Shown here: positions 23,370 to 32,463 of the stretch, piece by piece
How positions within the stretch are numbered: the stretch's first letter is position 1
Layout: every line of letters starts with the position of its first letter
Virus record (IMG/VR): IMGVR_UViG_3300025276_000003
Location: 1-58,993 of that record
DNA: 58,993 bases
From: a virus
Strand: one strand, 5' to 3'
Program-made: the position numbers and the translations under genes
The notes under the pieces: generated by a model
Told to the model about the DNA's origin: nothing
The model's input: only the letters and a program-made list of their open reading frames with translations
The model's database searches: none

Positions 23370-24253
23370 CATTATCAATAGATATGCCCAATTTCGAACC
23401 TAACGTAGACCGTCCTCATGTACAAGAAGTCATGAAGAAGACAGTCTTCCTAGATATAGAGACATCACTGTTAGAAATCTATTCATTTCGTCTAGGTATG
23501 CAGCGTCCAAACATTGACTCGTTGAAAGAAGGTTCACAGACTAAGCTACTTACAGCTGCTTGGGGTACATGGTACGACCTGTACAACAAGGGAGAGGCTG
23601 GAGTCAAGTCTGTTGGCAACCACCACCGTAAGGGTGCATTTAAGAAAGATCCCTTAGACGACACTTACGTGCTCCGTAAGATGTGGGATGTACTTGACGG
23701 TGCTGACATTATTGTAGCACACAACGCTGCATTTGACCGTGGCTGGATCGAAGGTCGGTTCATGGACTTAGGATGGAAACAACCTTCCAAGTACTACGTC
23801 TACTGTACTTACCAAACTCTTCACGGACTTAACGGTGTTAGCAAGAAGCTAGACTACTTGTCACAGAAGCTGATTGGTACTGAGAAAGTCAAGCACGAGG
23901 GTCTACCACTGTGGATAGGTTGCCAGAACGGTGACGTTGAAAGCTTTGAAAAGATGGAAGACTATAACATAGGTGACATCTATGACACTTTGTACAAGGT
24001 GTTCATGCGTACTGCACTGTATGTTAATCGAAATAAGTGTATTGACTTGGCTGGCGAAGGTATCTACTGTAACGTAACTGGTGATAGACTGGTTAAACAG
24101 GATGAAGTGTACCGTAATCGTACTACTGGCCTTAAGTACTACACCTACATCAATGAGAAGTATAACTTAGAGTACAGAGATCGTTACAACATACGCTCTA
24201 AGAAAGCCGGGGCTGGGTTTATTACTCCACTAATCGCAAATGGGTTGAAATAG
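23366..24253 (+). CDS. DEDD-type 3'-5' exonuclease (RNase H-like)
   Basis: A 295-residue protein. Residues 26-200 carry Exo I F-L-D30-I-E32-T, Exo II IIVAHNAAFDRGWIEGRF, and Exo III near YNIGDIYDT. It is separate from the proofreading domain of the polymerase. The C-terminal third (YCNVTGDRLVKQDEVYRNRT) contains no polymerase motif. Likely roles are DNA end processing or RNA degradation. Starts by ATGA-type overlap with endonuclease VII. Confidence 0.75.
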   Translation: MTLSIDMPNFEPNVDRPHVQEVMKKTVFLDIETSLLEIYSFRLGMQRPNIDSLKEGSQTKLLTAAWGTWYDLYNKGEAGVKSVGNHHRKGAFKKDPLDDTYVLRKMWDVLDGADIIVAHNAAFDRGWIEGRFMDLGWKQPSKYYVYCTYQTLHGLNGVSKKLDYLSQKLIGTEKVKHEGLPLWIGCQNGDVESFEKMEDYNIGDIYDTLYKVFMRTALYVNRNKCIDLAGEGIYCNVTGDRLVKQDEVYRNRTTGLKYYTYINEKYNLEYRDRYNIRSKKAGAGFITPLIANGLK

Positions 24254-24254
24254 T

Positions 24255-24443
24255 ATGTCAATGTCTGATGAGCAAGTGTTAGATGATGCACAAGAACTAG
24301 TACTAGAACTTGTAGCAGACTTTAGTAGCAAAAATCCTTCTCAGCAGGCCATGTTAGAGAACCTTGATGATGCACAGCGTATCTTCAAGGTCGCTATACA
24401 GGTCTTGGAGGGTATGTTAGAACCCGAACCAACTATTCACTAG
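24255..24443 (+). CDS. Small acidic helical protein, 62 residues
   Basis: Starts MSMSDEQVLDDAQELVLELV; strongly acidic with amphipathic helices. It lies 1 bp after the exonuclease and 12 bp before RNAP-2. The start may also be the ATG at 24261. Not recognised; small acidic proteins beside polymerase genes sometimes bind RNA polymerase, but nothing here proves it. Confidence 0.5.
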   Translation: MSMSDEQVLDDAQELVLELVADFSSKNPSQQAMLENLDDAQRIFKVAIQVLEGMLEPEPTIH

Positions 24444-24455
24444 TAGGGAGGCAGT

Positions 24456-26318
24456 ATGATTGAGTTAGATGGTGGCGTTGTGCTGCCAGTTCCAAAGAGA
24501 AGCAAGGGATTTACACAGCCTGATACAATCAAGAGGTTTAGGTGGGATAGTGACAAGGAGGGTAGGTGGTACAGGGCTTACATGCACTGCTTATACTCCT
24601 TAACTATACACTTGGGGCTGCCGCTACACTCAGTAGTTCCAAGACTTGCAAAAAAGATGAAGGAGGCAGACGATCCCTTTAACGTAGCTCTTAGATTTAT
24701 GGGTGAGATGGAGTTGCAAGGGTATGTTAGGTTTGATGTTAGAAGAAAGACTAACAGTGACCAAGAAGAGAGGCTGGTAATAGCAACTAAGAAGCTGCTA
24801 GCACTAGACTTAAACTTCGAGGAAGCACCATCGTCTGCTATTAAGTATCCTATACTTCCCGGATCTAGGATACCTGTATCACCCATAAGGAATGGTGTTG
24901 CATCAAATAAAAATAAACAGGTTTCTTCTATAGCTTATGAGATGGCTATGGAGAAATTCAAAATTAATAGGTATGTACTTCGTTTGCTAGAGGATTTTCC
25001 ACCAGAGTTTACAGAAGCTGGTTCGGATTACATGTATAAAAGAACTATGCACTGTGCAAACGAGATGGTTGAGGACAACTTTAGGTTTCCCTACTTCTTG
25101 GATAGTAGATCAAGAATGTATGAGGACACGACCTGCGGATTTAGCCCACAAGGTGCTGATCACGAGAAGGCGCTATGCCAACCAACTTACAAGGAAATAC
25201 TTAATGAAAGTGGATACAAAGCCCTGCTTGAAACAGCGTATGGATACTCTGAGATCAAGTGGACAGAAGATACTATTATTGACATGGCGAAGAACCCTAG
25301 GAGAACGGAGAAGGAGTGGAAGAAGGCTGACAAACCCTACTGCTTTATGGCTTGTGCTGATCTTATCCGTCAATATAGCGATAGTCCCCTATCACCTCTG
25401 TCTGGATTCATCCCACTGGACGGTAGATGTAGCGGCCTACAACACTGGTCTGCTCTTACTAAATCTCCTGCTATCACTGCTCACTTGGGCATGGAGGTAC
25501 AGGAAGCAGATTTGGATATCTATGAGAAAGTAGCAGAGGACTGGAAAGAAACACTTGAACCTGAGTGGCAGTTCATGGCTACTAGAAAGGCAGCTAAGAT
25601 CCCTGTCATGACTTGGGGTTATAATGCTACAGTAACTACATCAATGGAGTGGATGGAGAAACTGTTCGGCTCCAAGAAGAAGTGGAGTCCAGAATTAAAC
25701 GAGTACGTAATGGCTGAGGGAGGACTAGAAAAGATAGCTGCAAGGCGCAAGGGTGCTGACCTGTACAAGAACCTAAATGCTACGCTAGGCCCACTAAGGG
25801 CAGCAGTAGACTGGGTTAGTGGCTGTGCTACAAAGATTGCCACCGCTGGTAATGTCGAGATACATTGGATAACACCTGATGGGTTCGAGGCAATGCAGCG
25901 CAAGGTAAAGGGAAAGCAAAGGGACATAACTTGCACACTGAGCAACAATTCTAGAATTGACTTGGAGATACAGGACTTCTCTGTTGAGACTCCACACACA
26001 GCTAAGCACAGATCTGCTATTGCACCTAACATAATACATAGTCTTGATGCTACACATCTTAGGATGGTGGCAAGAAGACTAAATGAGTTAGGCTTGCCAA
26101 TGATATTCATTCACGACTCGTTTGCTACTCACTGCAATCATCGTGACACTTTGTACGAGATAATTGTAGACACTTTTATCGAGCTATACAGTGGTGACTA
26201 CATGAAAGAACTGTATAATTATTGGAAAGAAATGTACAACGTAGACATACCAGAACCACCTAAAGCGGGTATTTGGGAGGCCACGTCCTTAAAGGGCTGT
26301 AGCAGGTTTTTCCTCTAA
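24456..26318 (+). CDS. Single-subunit T7-type RNA polymerase, canonical (RNAP-2)
   Basis: A 620-residue polymerase. Motifs: FPYFL-D216-S-R-S-R220-M-Y with FSPQGADHEKAL, motif A L-D322-G-R-C-S-G-L-Q-H, motif B R377...K381...M385...Y389-N390 (T7 has Gly after the Tyr), PDGFEAM, motif C F-I-H553-D554-S-F. The N-terminal domain is about 200 residues shorter than in T7. It is a different protein from RNAP-1; outside the motifs the two share little that can be seen. It is the last gene before the packaging/structural block, from which it is separated by a hairpin-rich spacer with a TATAGGG core. GGGAGG precedes the ATG. Confidence 0.92.
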   Translation: MIELDGGVVLPVPKRSKGFTQPDTIKRFRWDSDKEGRWYRAYMHCLYSLTIHLGLPLHSVVPRLAKKMKEADDPFNVALRFMGEMELQGYVRFDVRRKTNSDQEERLVIATKKLLALDLNFEEAPSSAIKYPILPGSRIPVSPIRNGVASNKNKQVSSIAYEMAMEKFKINRYVLRLLEDFPPEFTEAGSDYMYKRTMHCANEMVEDNFRFPYFLDSRSRMYEDTTCGFSPQGADHEKALCQPTYKEILNESGYKALLETAYGYSEIKWTEDTIIDMAKNPRRTEKEWKKADKPYCFMACADLIRQYSDSPLSPLSGFIPLDGRCSGLQHWSALTKSPAITAHLGMEVQEADLDIYEKVAEDWKETLEPEWQFMATRKAAKIPVMTWGYNATVTTSMEWMEKLFGSKKKWSPELNEYVMAEGGLEKIAARRKGADLYKNLNATLGPLRAAVDWVSGCATKIATAGNVEIHWITPDGFEAMQRKVKGKQRDITCTLSNNSRIDLEIQDFSVETPHTAKHRSAIAPNIIHSLDATHLRMVARRLNELGLPMIFIHDSFATHCNHRDTLYEIIVDTFIELYSGDYMKELYNYWKEMYNVDIPEPPKAGIWEATSLKGCSRFFL

Positions 26319-26347
26319 AAACAGCGTACATCACGGGGTAAAGGAAA

Positions 26348-26413
26348 GACAGGCCCAACCATAGCGTTACCATCCCGCATATATAGGGTGAGTTATGGTA
26401 TTGGTAACCTGTC
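26348..26413 (+). promoter_or_regulatory. Hairpin-rich spacer with TATAGGG core before the late genes
   Basis: GACAGG (26348-26353) pairs with CCTGTC (26408-26413); inside are CCAA/TTGG and TACCAT/ATGGTA; the apex CCCGCATATATAGGG can also pair CCC/GGG. The sequence ATATATAGGGTGAG (about 26389-26402) resembles the core of T7-family promoters. Since RNAP-2 ends just upstream and the terminase genes start just downstream, a late promoter, a terminator/processing site or a packaging site are all reasonable. Confidence 0.45.
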
Positions 26414-26440
26414 TTAACCACTAATAACTAGGAGAACACC

Positions 26441-26887
26441 ATGACTGAGGTAGTAATCTCGAATGAGTTTGAGCTTATTGCTCAGGCTATGTTACAAACT
26501 CGCGGCAACTTAGCTAAGGCTTCACGCTACGACACTGTAGAATATAATGCTATGAGTCTTAGGGCTGTAGTAAAAGATAACCCAGAGATTCGTCAACGCT
26601 ACCATGAACTACTTGCTGAAGAAATGCAAGAAAAGGGATTGCACATAGCAGAACGAATCCTGAAGATGGCGGAGATGCAAGAAGAGTCCTTCGGAGGTAC
26701 TATCATTGATGGTAACGGTGAAGAACAGCATATCCCAGCAGATCCAGCTACGGCTATAAGGATCTCACAAGAAATTTCAAGGTTAATAGCTGAAGGTAAG
26801 GGTCAACCAATGTCTGGTTCGGCCACACTTATCTTAGCTGCGACCATAGATGGGAAAGAGTTACTCAAATCTTTCCTTGATGACTAG
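26441..26887 (+). CDS. Terminase small subunit (probable)
   Basis: A 148-residue mostly helical protein directly before the large subunit. The N-terminal half (FELIAQAMLQTRGNLAKASRY and YNAMSLRAVVKDNPEIRQRY) looks like a helix-turn-helix DNA-binding part; a helical oligomerisation part (QEISRLIAEGKGQP) follows. It should recognise the packaging start on phage DNA. AGGAG lies before the ATG. Confidence 0.65.
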   Translation: MTEVVISNEFELIAQAMLQTRGNLAKASRYDTVEYNAMSLRAVVKDNPEIRQRYHELLAEEMQEKGLHIAERILKMAEMQEESFGGTIIDGNGEEQHIPADPATAIRISQEISRLIAEGKGQPMSGSATLILAATIDGKELLKSFLDD

Positions 26888-26896
26888 GAGCTGACC

Positions 26897-28489
26897 ATGA
26901 GCAAGATTTCAAAGATGTCAGACCTAGAAGTAGAAGCAATAAATACCATACTAATCAATGACTTCGAGCTGTTTTCTCAGTTCTGTTTTAAGATTATGAC
27001 AGGTCAAAAGTTGCTACATGTTGATTACTACGTGATACTCTTCGAGGCAATACAACGCCTGATAGATCAAGACTGTAACCGTATGATAATCAACATACCA
27101 CCAAGAGCAGGTAAGACGCTATTAATTAGTATATTCTTACCGCTATTTGCTTGGTGTAGAAATCCCAGTGGGCAGTCAATACTTACGGGATTTAACTCTG
27201 ACGTACTAGCAGAGTGCTCTGGATACATTAGGACGATTATGTCTGATCCAGACTTCCAACGTGTGTTCCCTAATGTTGTCATAGATAACAATAAGAAATC
27301 CGTTGAGCGGCTAGGTACAATGAGTGCTGGAGTCCTCCACGCGATCCCCACTACTGGTAAGATGACAGGTAAAGGTGCAGGAGCGTTAGTGGAGGGCTTT
27401 GCAGGGATTATGGCTATCGATGATGTCATAAAACCTGACGATGCTAACTCTCCAACAGAGAGAGATAAGATTAACAGAAGGTTTAGTAACACACTTCTGT
27501 CTAGACTTGCAACAGAAACTACACCATTAGCAATCATAATGCAGAGGCTTCATGCCGATGATCTATGTGGCTTCCTTATGAAAGGTGGCTCCAACGATAC
27601 ATATGAATGGCTAAACATACCGGGTATCATTACTAAGGATACCGGCAGCAAAGAGTGGTACGACAAACAAATTGACCAGTTCGGATACACTAACGTAACT
27701 CCTATATACTATTCACTAGCTGACAGCAAGACTAGAGATTTTGAAGAGAGGGAGTTTGAGGGTGAGATGAAGCTTGTCAGTTCATTTTGGTCTGTAAGAA
27801 AGAACATTGACACACTGTTAGGTTTGCTAACTAAAGATCCATACACCTTTTACTCTCAGTACATGGGAGCACCAGTTGGTAAGGGTAGGTCAGCACTATC
27901 AATGGAGTCAATACACTCTTACACAGACCTTGAGAACTATAGAATAAGATATACCTTTATCACAGCTGACACTGCATCAACTAAGCAGTCATACTCAGAC
28001 TATACTGTAGCGTGCCATTGGGGCGTTACGACATGCAAGAAACTTATCTTGCTGGATATGGTTCGTGATAAATGGGAAGTACCTGAGCTAATCATAGCTA
28101 TGAGAGATTTCTGGAGAGAGAAGAACACATTCGATATGGATGCGCCTACTATGAAACCAGTAGCTTTCTACATGGAAGATAAGTCTTCAGGTCAGTTCTT
28201 GAATCAACAATTTTTAAAGGATGGCACTGTAAACGTGCGACCTGTTCCCAGAGATGGTACAGCAGGCAACGACAAGTTTACAAGATTCCTTAATACGGTC
28301 AGCTACTTCGATGAAGGTCGAGTACTGATCCCACGTTCACACGAACATACACATGCAATTAAGCTTGAACTGTTAGGCCAATCCGAACTAGGACCATCCA
28401 CAGGACACGATGACATTGCTGACAATTTCTCCGATGCTGTAGTAATAGCCTTTTCACAAGGGACTATGAGCTATGAAGCTTGGAGCTAG
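26897..28489 (+). CDS. terL: Terminase large subunit
   Basis: A 530-residue packaging motor. ATPase: Walker A P68-P-R-A-G-K73-T, Walker B M-A-I-D175-D176 followed by VIKPDDANSPTERDK. Nuclease: F-I-T-A-D358-T-A-S-T, MEDKSSG, and HDDIADNFSDAVVIA near the end, the RNase H-like acidic set. It pumps DNA into the prohead and makes the packaging cuts. The classic GKT Walker A with preceding PPRA is typical of large terminases. Confidence 0.92.
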   Translation: MSKISKMSDLEVEAINTILINDFELFSQFCFKIMTGQKLLHVDYYVILFEAIQRLIDQDCNRMIINIPPRAGKTLLISIFLPLFAWCRNPSGQSILTGFNSDVLAECSGYIRTIMSDPDFQRVFPNVVIDNNKKSVERLGTMSAGVLHAIPTTGKMTGKGAGALVEGFAGIMAIDDVIKPDDANSPTERDKINRRFSNTLLSRLATETTPLAIIMQRLHADDLCGFLMKGGSNDTYEWLNIPGIITKDTGSKEWYDKQIDQFGYTNVTPIYYSLADSKTRDFEEREFEGEMKLVSSFWSVRKNIDTLLGLLTKDPYTFYSQYMGAPVGKGRSALSMESIHSYTDLENYRIRYTFITADTASTKQSYSDYTVACHWGVTTCKKLILLDMVRDKWEVPELIIAMRDFWREKNTFDMDAPTMKPVAFYMEDKSSGQFLNQQFLKDGTVNVRPVPRDGTAGNDKFTRFLNTVSYFDEGRVLIPRSHEHTHAIKLELLGQSELGPSTGHDDIADNFSDAVVIAFSQGTMSYEAWS

Positions 28490-28498
28490 GAGAACACC

Positions 28499-28681
28499 AT
28501 GTTAAAGACTCGGCTTGATGGCCGTTCAGAAGAAAACAGTTCATTTGAATTAAAAGATAAGGACGGGACATTGCTTGCCACTATTAAATTAGCTAGTGGC
28601 AGCAGTGCTACTTTAGAAGTATCAACCGCAGAAGGTTTGTACATTGAAAAGCCAAGTGGTTGGAGTTCACAACGTAAATAG
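28499..28681 (+). CDS. Small beta-rich protein, 60 residues
   Basis: Starts MLKTRLDGRSEENSSFELKD, then GTLLATIKLASGSSATLEVS and GLYIEKPSG. Looks like a small beta-sandwich or hairpin protein. Its ribosome region AGGAGAACACCATG is the same as that of the terminase small subunit. A minor head or neck role is likely by position only. Confidence 0.55.
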   Translation: MLKTRLDGRSEENSSFELKDKDGTLLATIKLASGSSATLEVSTAEGLYIEKPSGWSSQRK

Positions 28682-28690
28682 GAGTTTAAT

Positions 28691-29029
28691 ATGTCTTGCT
28701 CAGATCTTCCTGAATATGATATAGAGTTATACAGTGGTGATGACAAGACGCTGAAGTTTAGATACAAGACAAGTGGTGCTGCAATTGATATCACAAGTTA
28801 CGAAATAGAGCTTGAGTGCTCTTCACCAGAGCTAGCTAAGATGGCCGTGATAGCTGACCAGACTACTAACACAGGGGAGTATTCTTTTGTGTATGTACCT
28901 GCTGATACCATTGGCCTTGAGGTTCGTCGTGTTAAATATGAAGTAGTTTTCTGGCCAACAGGGTTGACAGGAACTAAACAAACTATGTACCGTGGATCTA
29001 TACTAATAACACCGGAGCGAGTATTATGA
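28691..29029 (+). CDS. Beta-sandwich structural protein, adapter for the fibre gene
   Basis: A 112-residue protein (DIELYSGDDKTLKFRYKTSG, then SYEIELECSSPE, GEYSFVYVPADT, VKYEVVFWPTG). The pattern is that of the Ig-like/BppU N-terminal-type domains that attach fibres to phage particles. The stop overlaps the start of the collagen-like gene, suggesting that the two products assemble together. Confidence 0.5.
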   Translation: MSCSDLPEYDIELYSGDDKTLKFRYKTSGAAIDITSYEIELECSSPELAKMAVIADQTTNTGEYSFVYVPADTIGLEVRRVKYEVVFWPTGLTGTKQTMYRGSILITPERVL

Positions 29030-31137
29030 CAACTACATTAGAAATACTTGTGGATAGTGAAAGTGTTGTAGAGGTTGTTGAGTCAGGCCCATCAGGCCCG
29101 GCAGGTGCTGACTCTACTGTACCCGGCCCTCAAGGAGAGGATGGCACAGATGGCACAGATGGAATAGATGGCCAAGATGGACAAGACGGTGAAGATGGAC
29201 AAGATGGACAAGACGGTGAAGATGGACAAGATGGCCAAGATGGACAAGATGGTGAAGACGGCGAAGATGGTGAAGACGCACTATCTGAGGTGCTGGATTA
29301 CGTAGATATCTTGGGTGCGCTGGGAGAAGGTGTTTCCCCCTCTTGGGATAAGTCTACTTTCAATGCAGCAATAGCAGCTCAAGCTTGTACAGTCACTATA
29401 GTTGGGACTTCAATTGCGGTGGGTACAGCAGAGGCTGAAAACTCTAACACTTGGACAAACAAACTTAAAGAATACATTCAGTATAAGTACCCTGACGTTG
29501 TATTTACTTTTAATAACCTAGCACTGGGCGGAAGGTCTATCGTTAATTATAACAACTCAGGGTATGTAGGCTCATCAGACCCGGCAGTTGACAGCAGTGT
29601 TGGGTATTACGTCGAAGCTAACCCTGATACATGGCCTGCCGGTTCAACAGTAGGTCAATCTTGGAAGGACGCAGCACAAGCAACAGCTCCTGATTTATTT
29701 ATTATGGCTCATGGTCAGAATGATAGAGCCTATGCCTACACATATCAAAGTTACCTAAATACGGCAATCAATGACGCTTTAAGCTGGACTAAGGCACCCT
29801 CTATTGCGCTGGTATCAGAACTCTTACCTCGGTCAAATGTAGTAGGATTTGATAGGATAAGTGATATAGCAAACTACTTGCGCTGGTATGCAATGTACAA
29901 CAGCTATGGTCTTATAGATGTAAACAGAGCATGGAGAGCAGTTAGACAGAATATTGATTGCTTTAGAACAGTGGCTCAACGCCAAGACTCAGTAGCAGGT
30001 TGGACTCAGTCGGGTGCGACGGCAACTCTAACAGCTGACTCACTTACAAATACAAGTAGCACAAACGCTTTTATTACTAAGGTTGGTGACTATGGTGGGC
30101 TAAGACTTAGTTTTGATTTTACACCTACGACAAACCAAGCAGACTGGGAAATTGCAGCAAACATAGTGTCTACAGGAGACACGGACAATGGTTGTGTCTG
30201 GATACAGCGTTCTGGTTCTCTTATAAAGATAAAGAAAAGACCTATAGCAGGCAATGAACAGTCGTTCGCTATAGTGGCTCCCGTTGCTGGGACTGTGGAA
30301 AAGTGGGATGTCCGGGTAAAACGAGGAGCAATACAGATTCACCTCAATGGTCTTTTTGTTGGTAGCTTCTTTCATAAACAAACTTCTGGTAGTGGCTCTG
30401 TCCAATTTGGATTAAACACAGGTTCAGCAACAAATATAGTTTGTGACTTGGAGAACCAACCTAGAGTGTTTGCGGAAGATGTAGCAACCGACGACGAACT
30501 GTTAGGAATAACACAAGGTGCCTGGCAATCAGGTGACTACACAGTTGGTGGAAATTCAATCAACCACCCAAGTAGACTAGGTTTGAGTAGAGTTTTCGAT
30601 GTGGTTATTAGACAGTTTGTTAATGAACTACCTCTACTAGACTACAAATCTTCGGTGGCTTCTTCCAGCAGTGTAGTTCCAGTGATGTTAAACTGCTTAG
30701 CTAGATCTCCTTTAAGCATACCTTCAAACCAAGGCTGGACTGGATTACACAAGGTTGCGTACAGTACACCTGTTGTTGGTGGCACTCCTTCATGGTTTAC
30801 TCTCTCATCAGATGGGTTCTCAATTACCTTGAGTGAAGATGGAGTATACGAGCTTAGTCACAATACATTTGTTGAGACTACGCTTGGAGAACGTTCAAGT
30901 CCTAGTGCAAGGTTTTCTATTGGTGGAGTATTACAGGCAATAAGGCCAGCCACAGGATACATACGTGCATCAGCAGATCACTTTGAGTCGTCAACACACA
31001 TAGCTAACTACCTTGTAGAGCGAAGTGGAAGTGACTTAGTATTGACTGTGCCGTTAGGTAACGAATCTTTTCCCATAGCAACAAATGCCAGCATGTTAGC
31101 AGGTGAGAGTACGCTAACAATTAAGAAGATAACATAA
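29026..31137 (+). CDS. Collagen-like fibre with SGNH-type esterase and lectin-like domains
   Basis: A 703-residue modular virion protein. Residues about 21-82 are G-x-y triplets, mostly GQD/GED/GTD, forming a collagen-like trimer stalk. Residues about 120-325 look like an SGNH/GDSL hydrolase: block I V-G-T-S129, block II L-G168-G, block III H-G230-Q-N232-D; the block V His may be H514 in NHPSRLG, with the usual Asp three residues before it replaced. Residues about 330-480 resemble a concanavalin-type lectin domain between these blocks. The last 170 residues are a C1q/TNF-like jelly roll ending LTIKKIT. It probably de-esterifies host surface glycan. Placement between terminase and portal suggests a head fibre. 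Confidence 0.7.
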   Translation: MTTTLEILVDSESVVEVVESGPSGPAGADSTVPGPQGEDGTDGTDGIDGQDGQDGEDGQDGQDGEDGQDGQDGQDGEDGEDGEDALSEVLDYVDILGALGEGVSPSWDKSTFNAAIAAQACTVTIVGTSIAVGTAEAENSNTWTNKLKEYIQYKYPDVVFTFNNLALGGRSIVNYNNSGYVGSSDPAVDSSVGYYVEANPDTWPAGSTVGQSWKDAAQATAPDLFIMAHGQNDRAYAYTYQSYLNTAINDALSWTKAPSIALVSELLPRSNVVGFDRISDIANYLRWYAMYNSYGLIDVNRAWRAVRQNIDCFRTVAQRQDSVAGWTQSGATATLTADSLTNTSSTNAFITKVGDYGGLRLSFDFTPTTNQADWEIAANIVSTGDTDNGCVWIQRSGSLIKIKKRPIAGNEQSFAIVAPVAGTVEKWDVRVKRGAIQIHLNGLFVGSFFHKQTSGSGSVQFGLNTGSATNIVCDLENQPRVFAEDVATDDELLGITQGAWQSGDYTVGGNSINHPSRLGLSRVFDVVIRQFVNELPLLDYKSSVASSSSVVPVMLNCLARSPLSIPSNQGWTGLHKVAYSTPVVGGTPSWFTLSSDGFSITLSEDGVYELSHNTFVETTLGERSSPSARFSIGGVLQAIRPATGYIRASADHFESSTHIANYLVERSGSDLVLTVPLGNESFPIATNASMLAGESTLTIKKIT

Positions 31138-31149
31138 ACAGAGGCTAAT

Positions 31150-32463
31150 ATGATTGAAAAGAATGACAAGACTATGGCTTCCGTAACAATGGACGCTGTG
31201 CAAACTACTGATGGGTTGCAGAATTTAGCAACAGGTTTAGGCACTGTAAAAGACAAAGCTTTCCACAACGCTTGGAATCACTCTGGCAGAAACTATGATC
31301 ACGTATCATTGTCTGCCAGATTCCGAGAAGACTGGGTAAGCCAGAAAGTAATAAAGATAGTACCACAAGATATGACACGAGAGTGGCGTAAGCTTGAAAC
31401 TGAAGAAGCACAAGAAGCAGATGATGAGTTTGAGGTAGCACGACTGTACCGTGAAGCTTACCAGTGGGCTAGGTTGTATGGTACAAGCTTTATCATACTT
31501 GATATAGACGATGGACGAGTGACTGACAAGCCTGTAAACTGGGCCAAGCTAAAGCCCGGATGCCTGAGATCTATGCATGTAGTTGACAGAACTCGAATTA
31601 CCGTTATTGGTGACATAGACCAAGAGCCTATGAGTCCTACTTTCGGTATGCCAACACACTATCAGTTTGTAAACAGTCCTACTCCTATTCACAAGGACAG
31701 GATCATACGCTTTGAAGGAACAGAGCTGCCTATTTATGAAAGGCAACGTAACTTGTGGTACAGTGATAGTATATTGATACCACTAACCTCCCAAATAGAT
31801 AACTTTCACACTACGTCAATGGCTGCTGCACAGATGGTGCAAGAAGCTAATACTGACGTTATCTCTATTGAGGGATTGCAAAACATCCTAGCTACCGATC
31901 AAGGTACAAATGCAATGCTCAATAGGTTTACTGCTTGGAAGCAGATTAAATCTGTATTCGGCGTTTCAATACTTGATAAGAACGAAGAGTTTGACCAGAA
32001 GAAGATCCAACTCTCAGGAGTTAAGGATCTGATATGGGAATACTTAAAGACTGTTGCTGCCTCTGTAGGTATACCAGCTACAAGATTCCTATCAGCATCT
32101 CCAGATGGCATGAACGCTACTGGCGAATCTGATTTGATAAACTATGTAGAGTTCTTACAAGGGTTACAGAAAGATGTATTTGTTCCACGACTAAAAACTG
32201 TTGACTTTCTATTGGCCAAGCACTTTGCTCTGCCTGAAGAAGACTTTAAGTACGAGTGGAATTGTATATTTCCTGAATCTGCTAGTCAGAAACAGGATAG
32301 ATTAAATGTTCAAGTTGAATGGTTAGTTGCACTGACTACTGCTGGTATTATGTCCAGAGAGTCTGCCTTGCAGCAAGCAATAGATGAGGGCATTGTAACT
32401 GGGGAAGCTAAGTTGGGTGATGACCCTGCCCCGCCTCCCACTGCAATAGGAACAACTAAATGA
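31150..32463 (+). CDS. Portal protein (DUF1073 family)
   Basis: A 437-residue protein with the features of the DUF1073 portal family: FREDWVSQKVIKIVPQDMTREW near the N terminus, YQWARLYGTSFIILDIDDG, and a helical part ending in SKQ-type tail segments (ASVGIPATRFLSASPDGMNA, ESASQKQDRLNVQVEWLV). It forms the ring at the head vertex through which DNA passes. The next gene overlaps its stop (ATGA). Confidence 0.8.
   Translation: MIEKNDKTMASVTMDAVQTTDGLQNLATGLGTVKDKAFHNAWNHSGRNYDHVSLSARFREDWVSQKVIKIVPQDMTREWRKLETEEAQEADDEFEVARLYREAYQWARLYGTSFIILDIDDGRVTDKPVNWAKLKPGCLRSMHVVDRTRITVIGDIDQEPMSPTFGMPTHYQFVNSPTPIHKDRIIRFEGTELPIYERQRNLWYSDSILIPLTSQIDNFHTTSMAAAQMVQEANTDVISIEGLQNILATDQGTNAMLNRFTAWKQIKSVFGVSILDKNEEFDQKKIQLSGVKDLIWEYLKTVAASVGIPATRFLSASPDGMNATGESDLINYVEFLQGLQKDVFVPRLKTVDFLLAKHFALPEEDFKYEWNCIFPESASQKQDRLNVQVEWLVALTTAGIMSRESALQQAIDEGIVTGEAKLGDDPAPPPTAIGTTK

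Noticed and set aside
25054-25533. 159-residue open frame inside RNAP-2 in another frame
   Set aside because: RNAP-2 is certain in the main frame through all motifs; the alternative is basic, disordered-looking and lacks a ribosome site.
29157-29280. Short tandem DNA repeat that might be a CRISPR-like array
   Set aside because: The repeats encode in-frame G-x-D/E triplets of the collagen-like stalk; there are no spacers.
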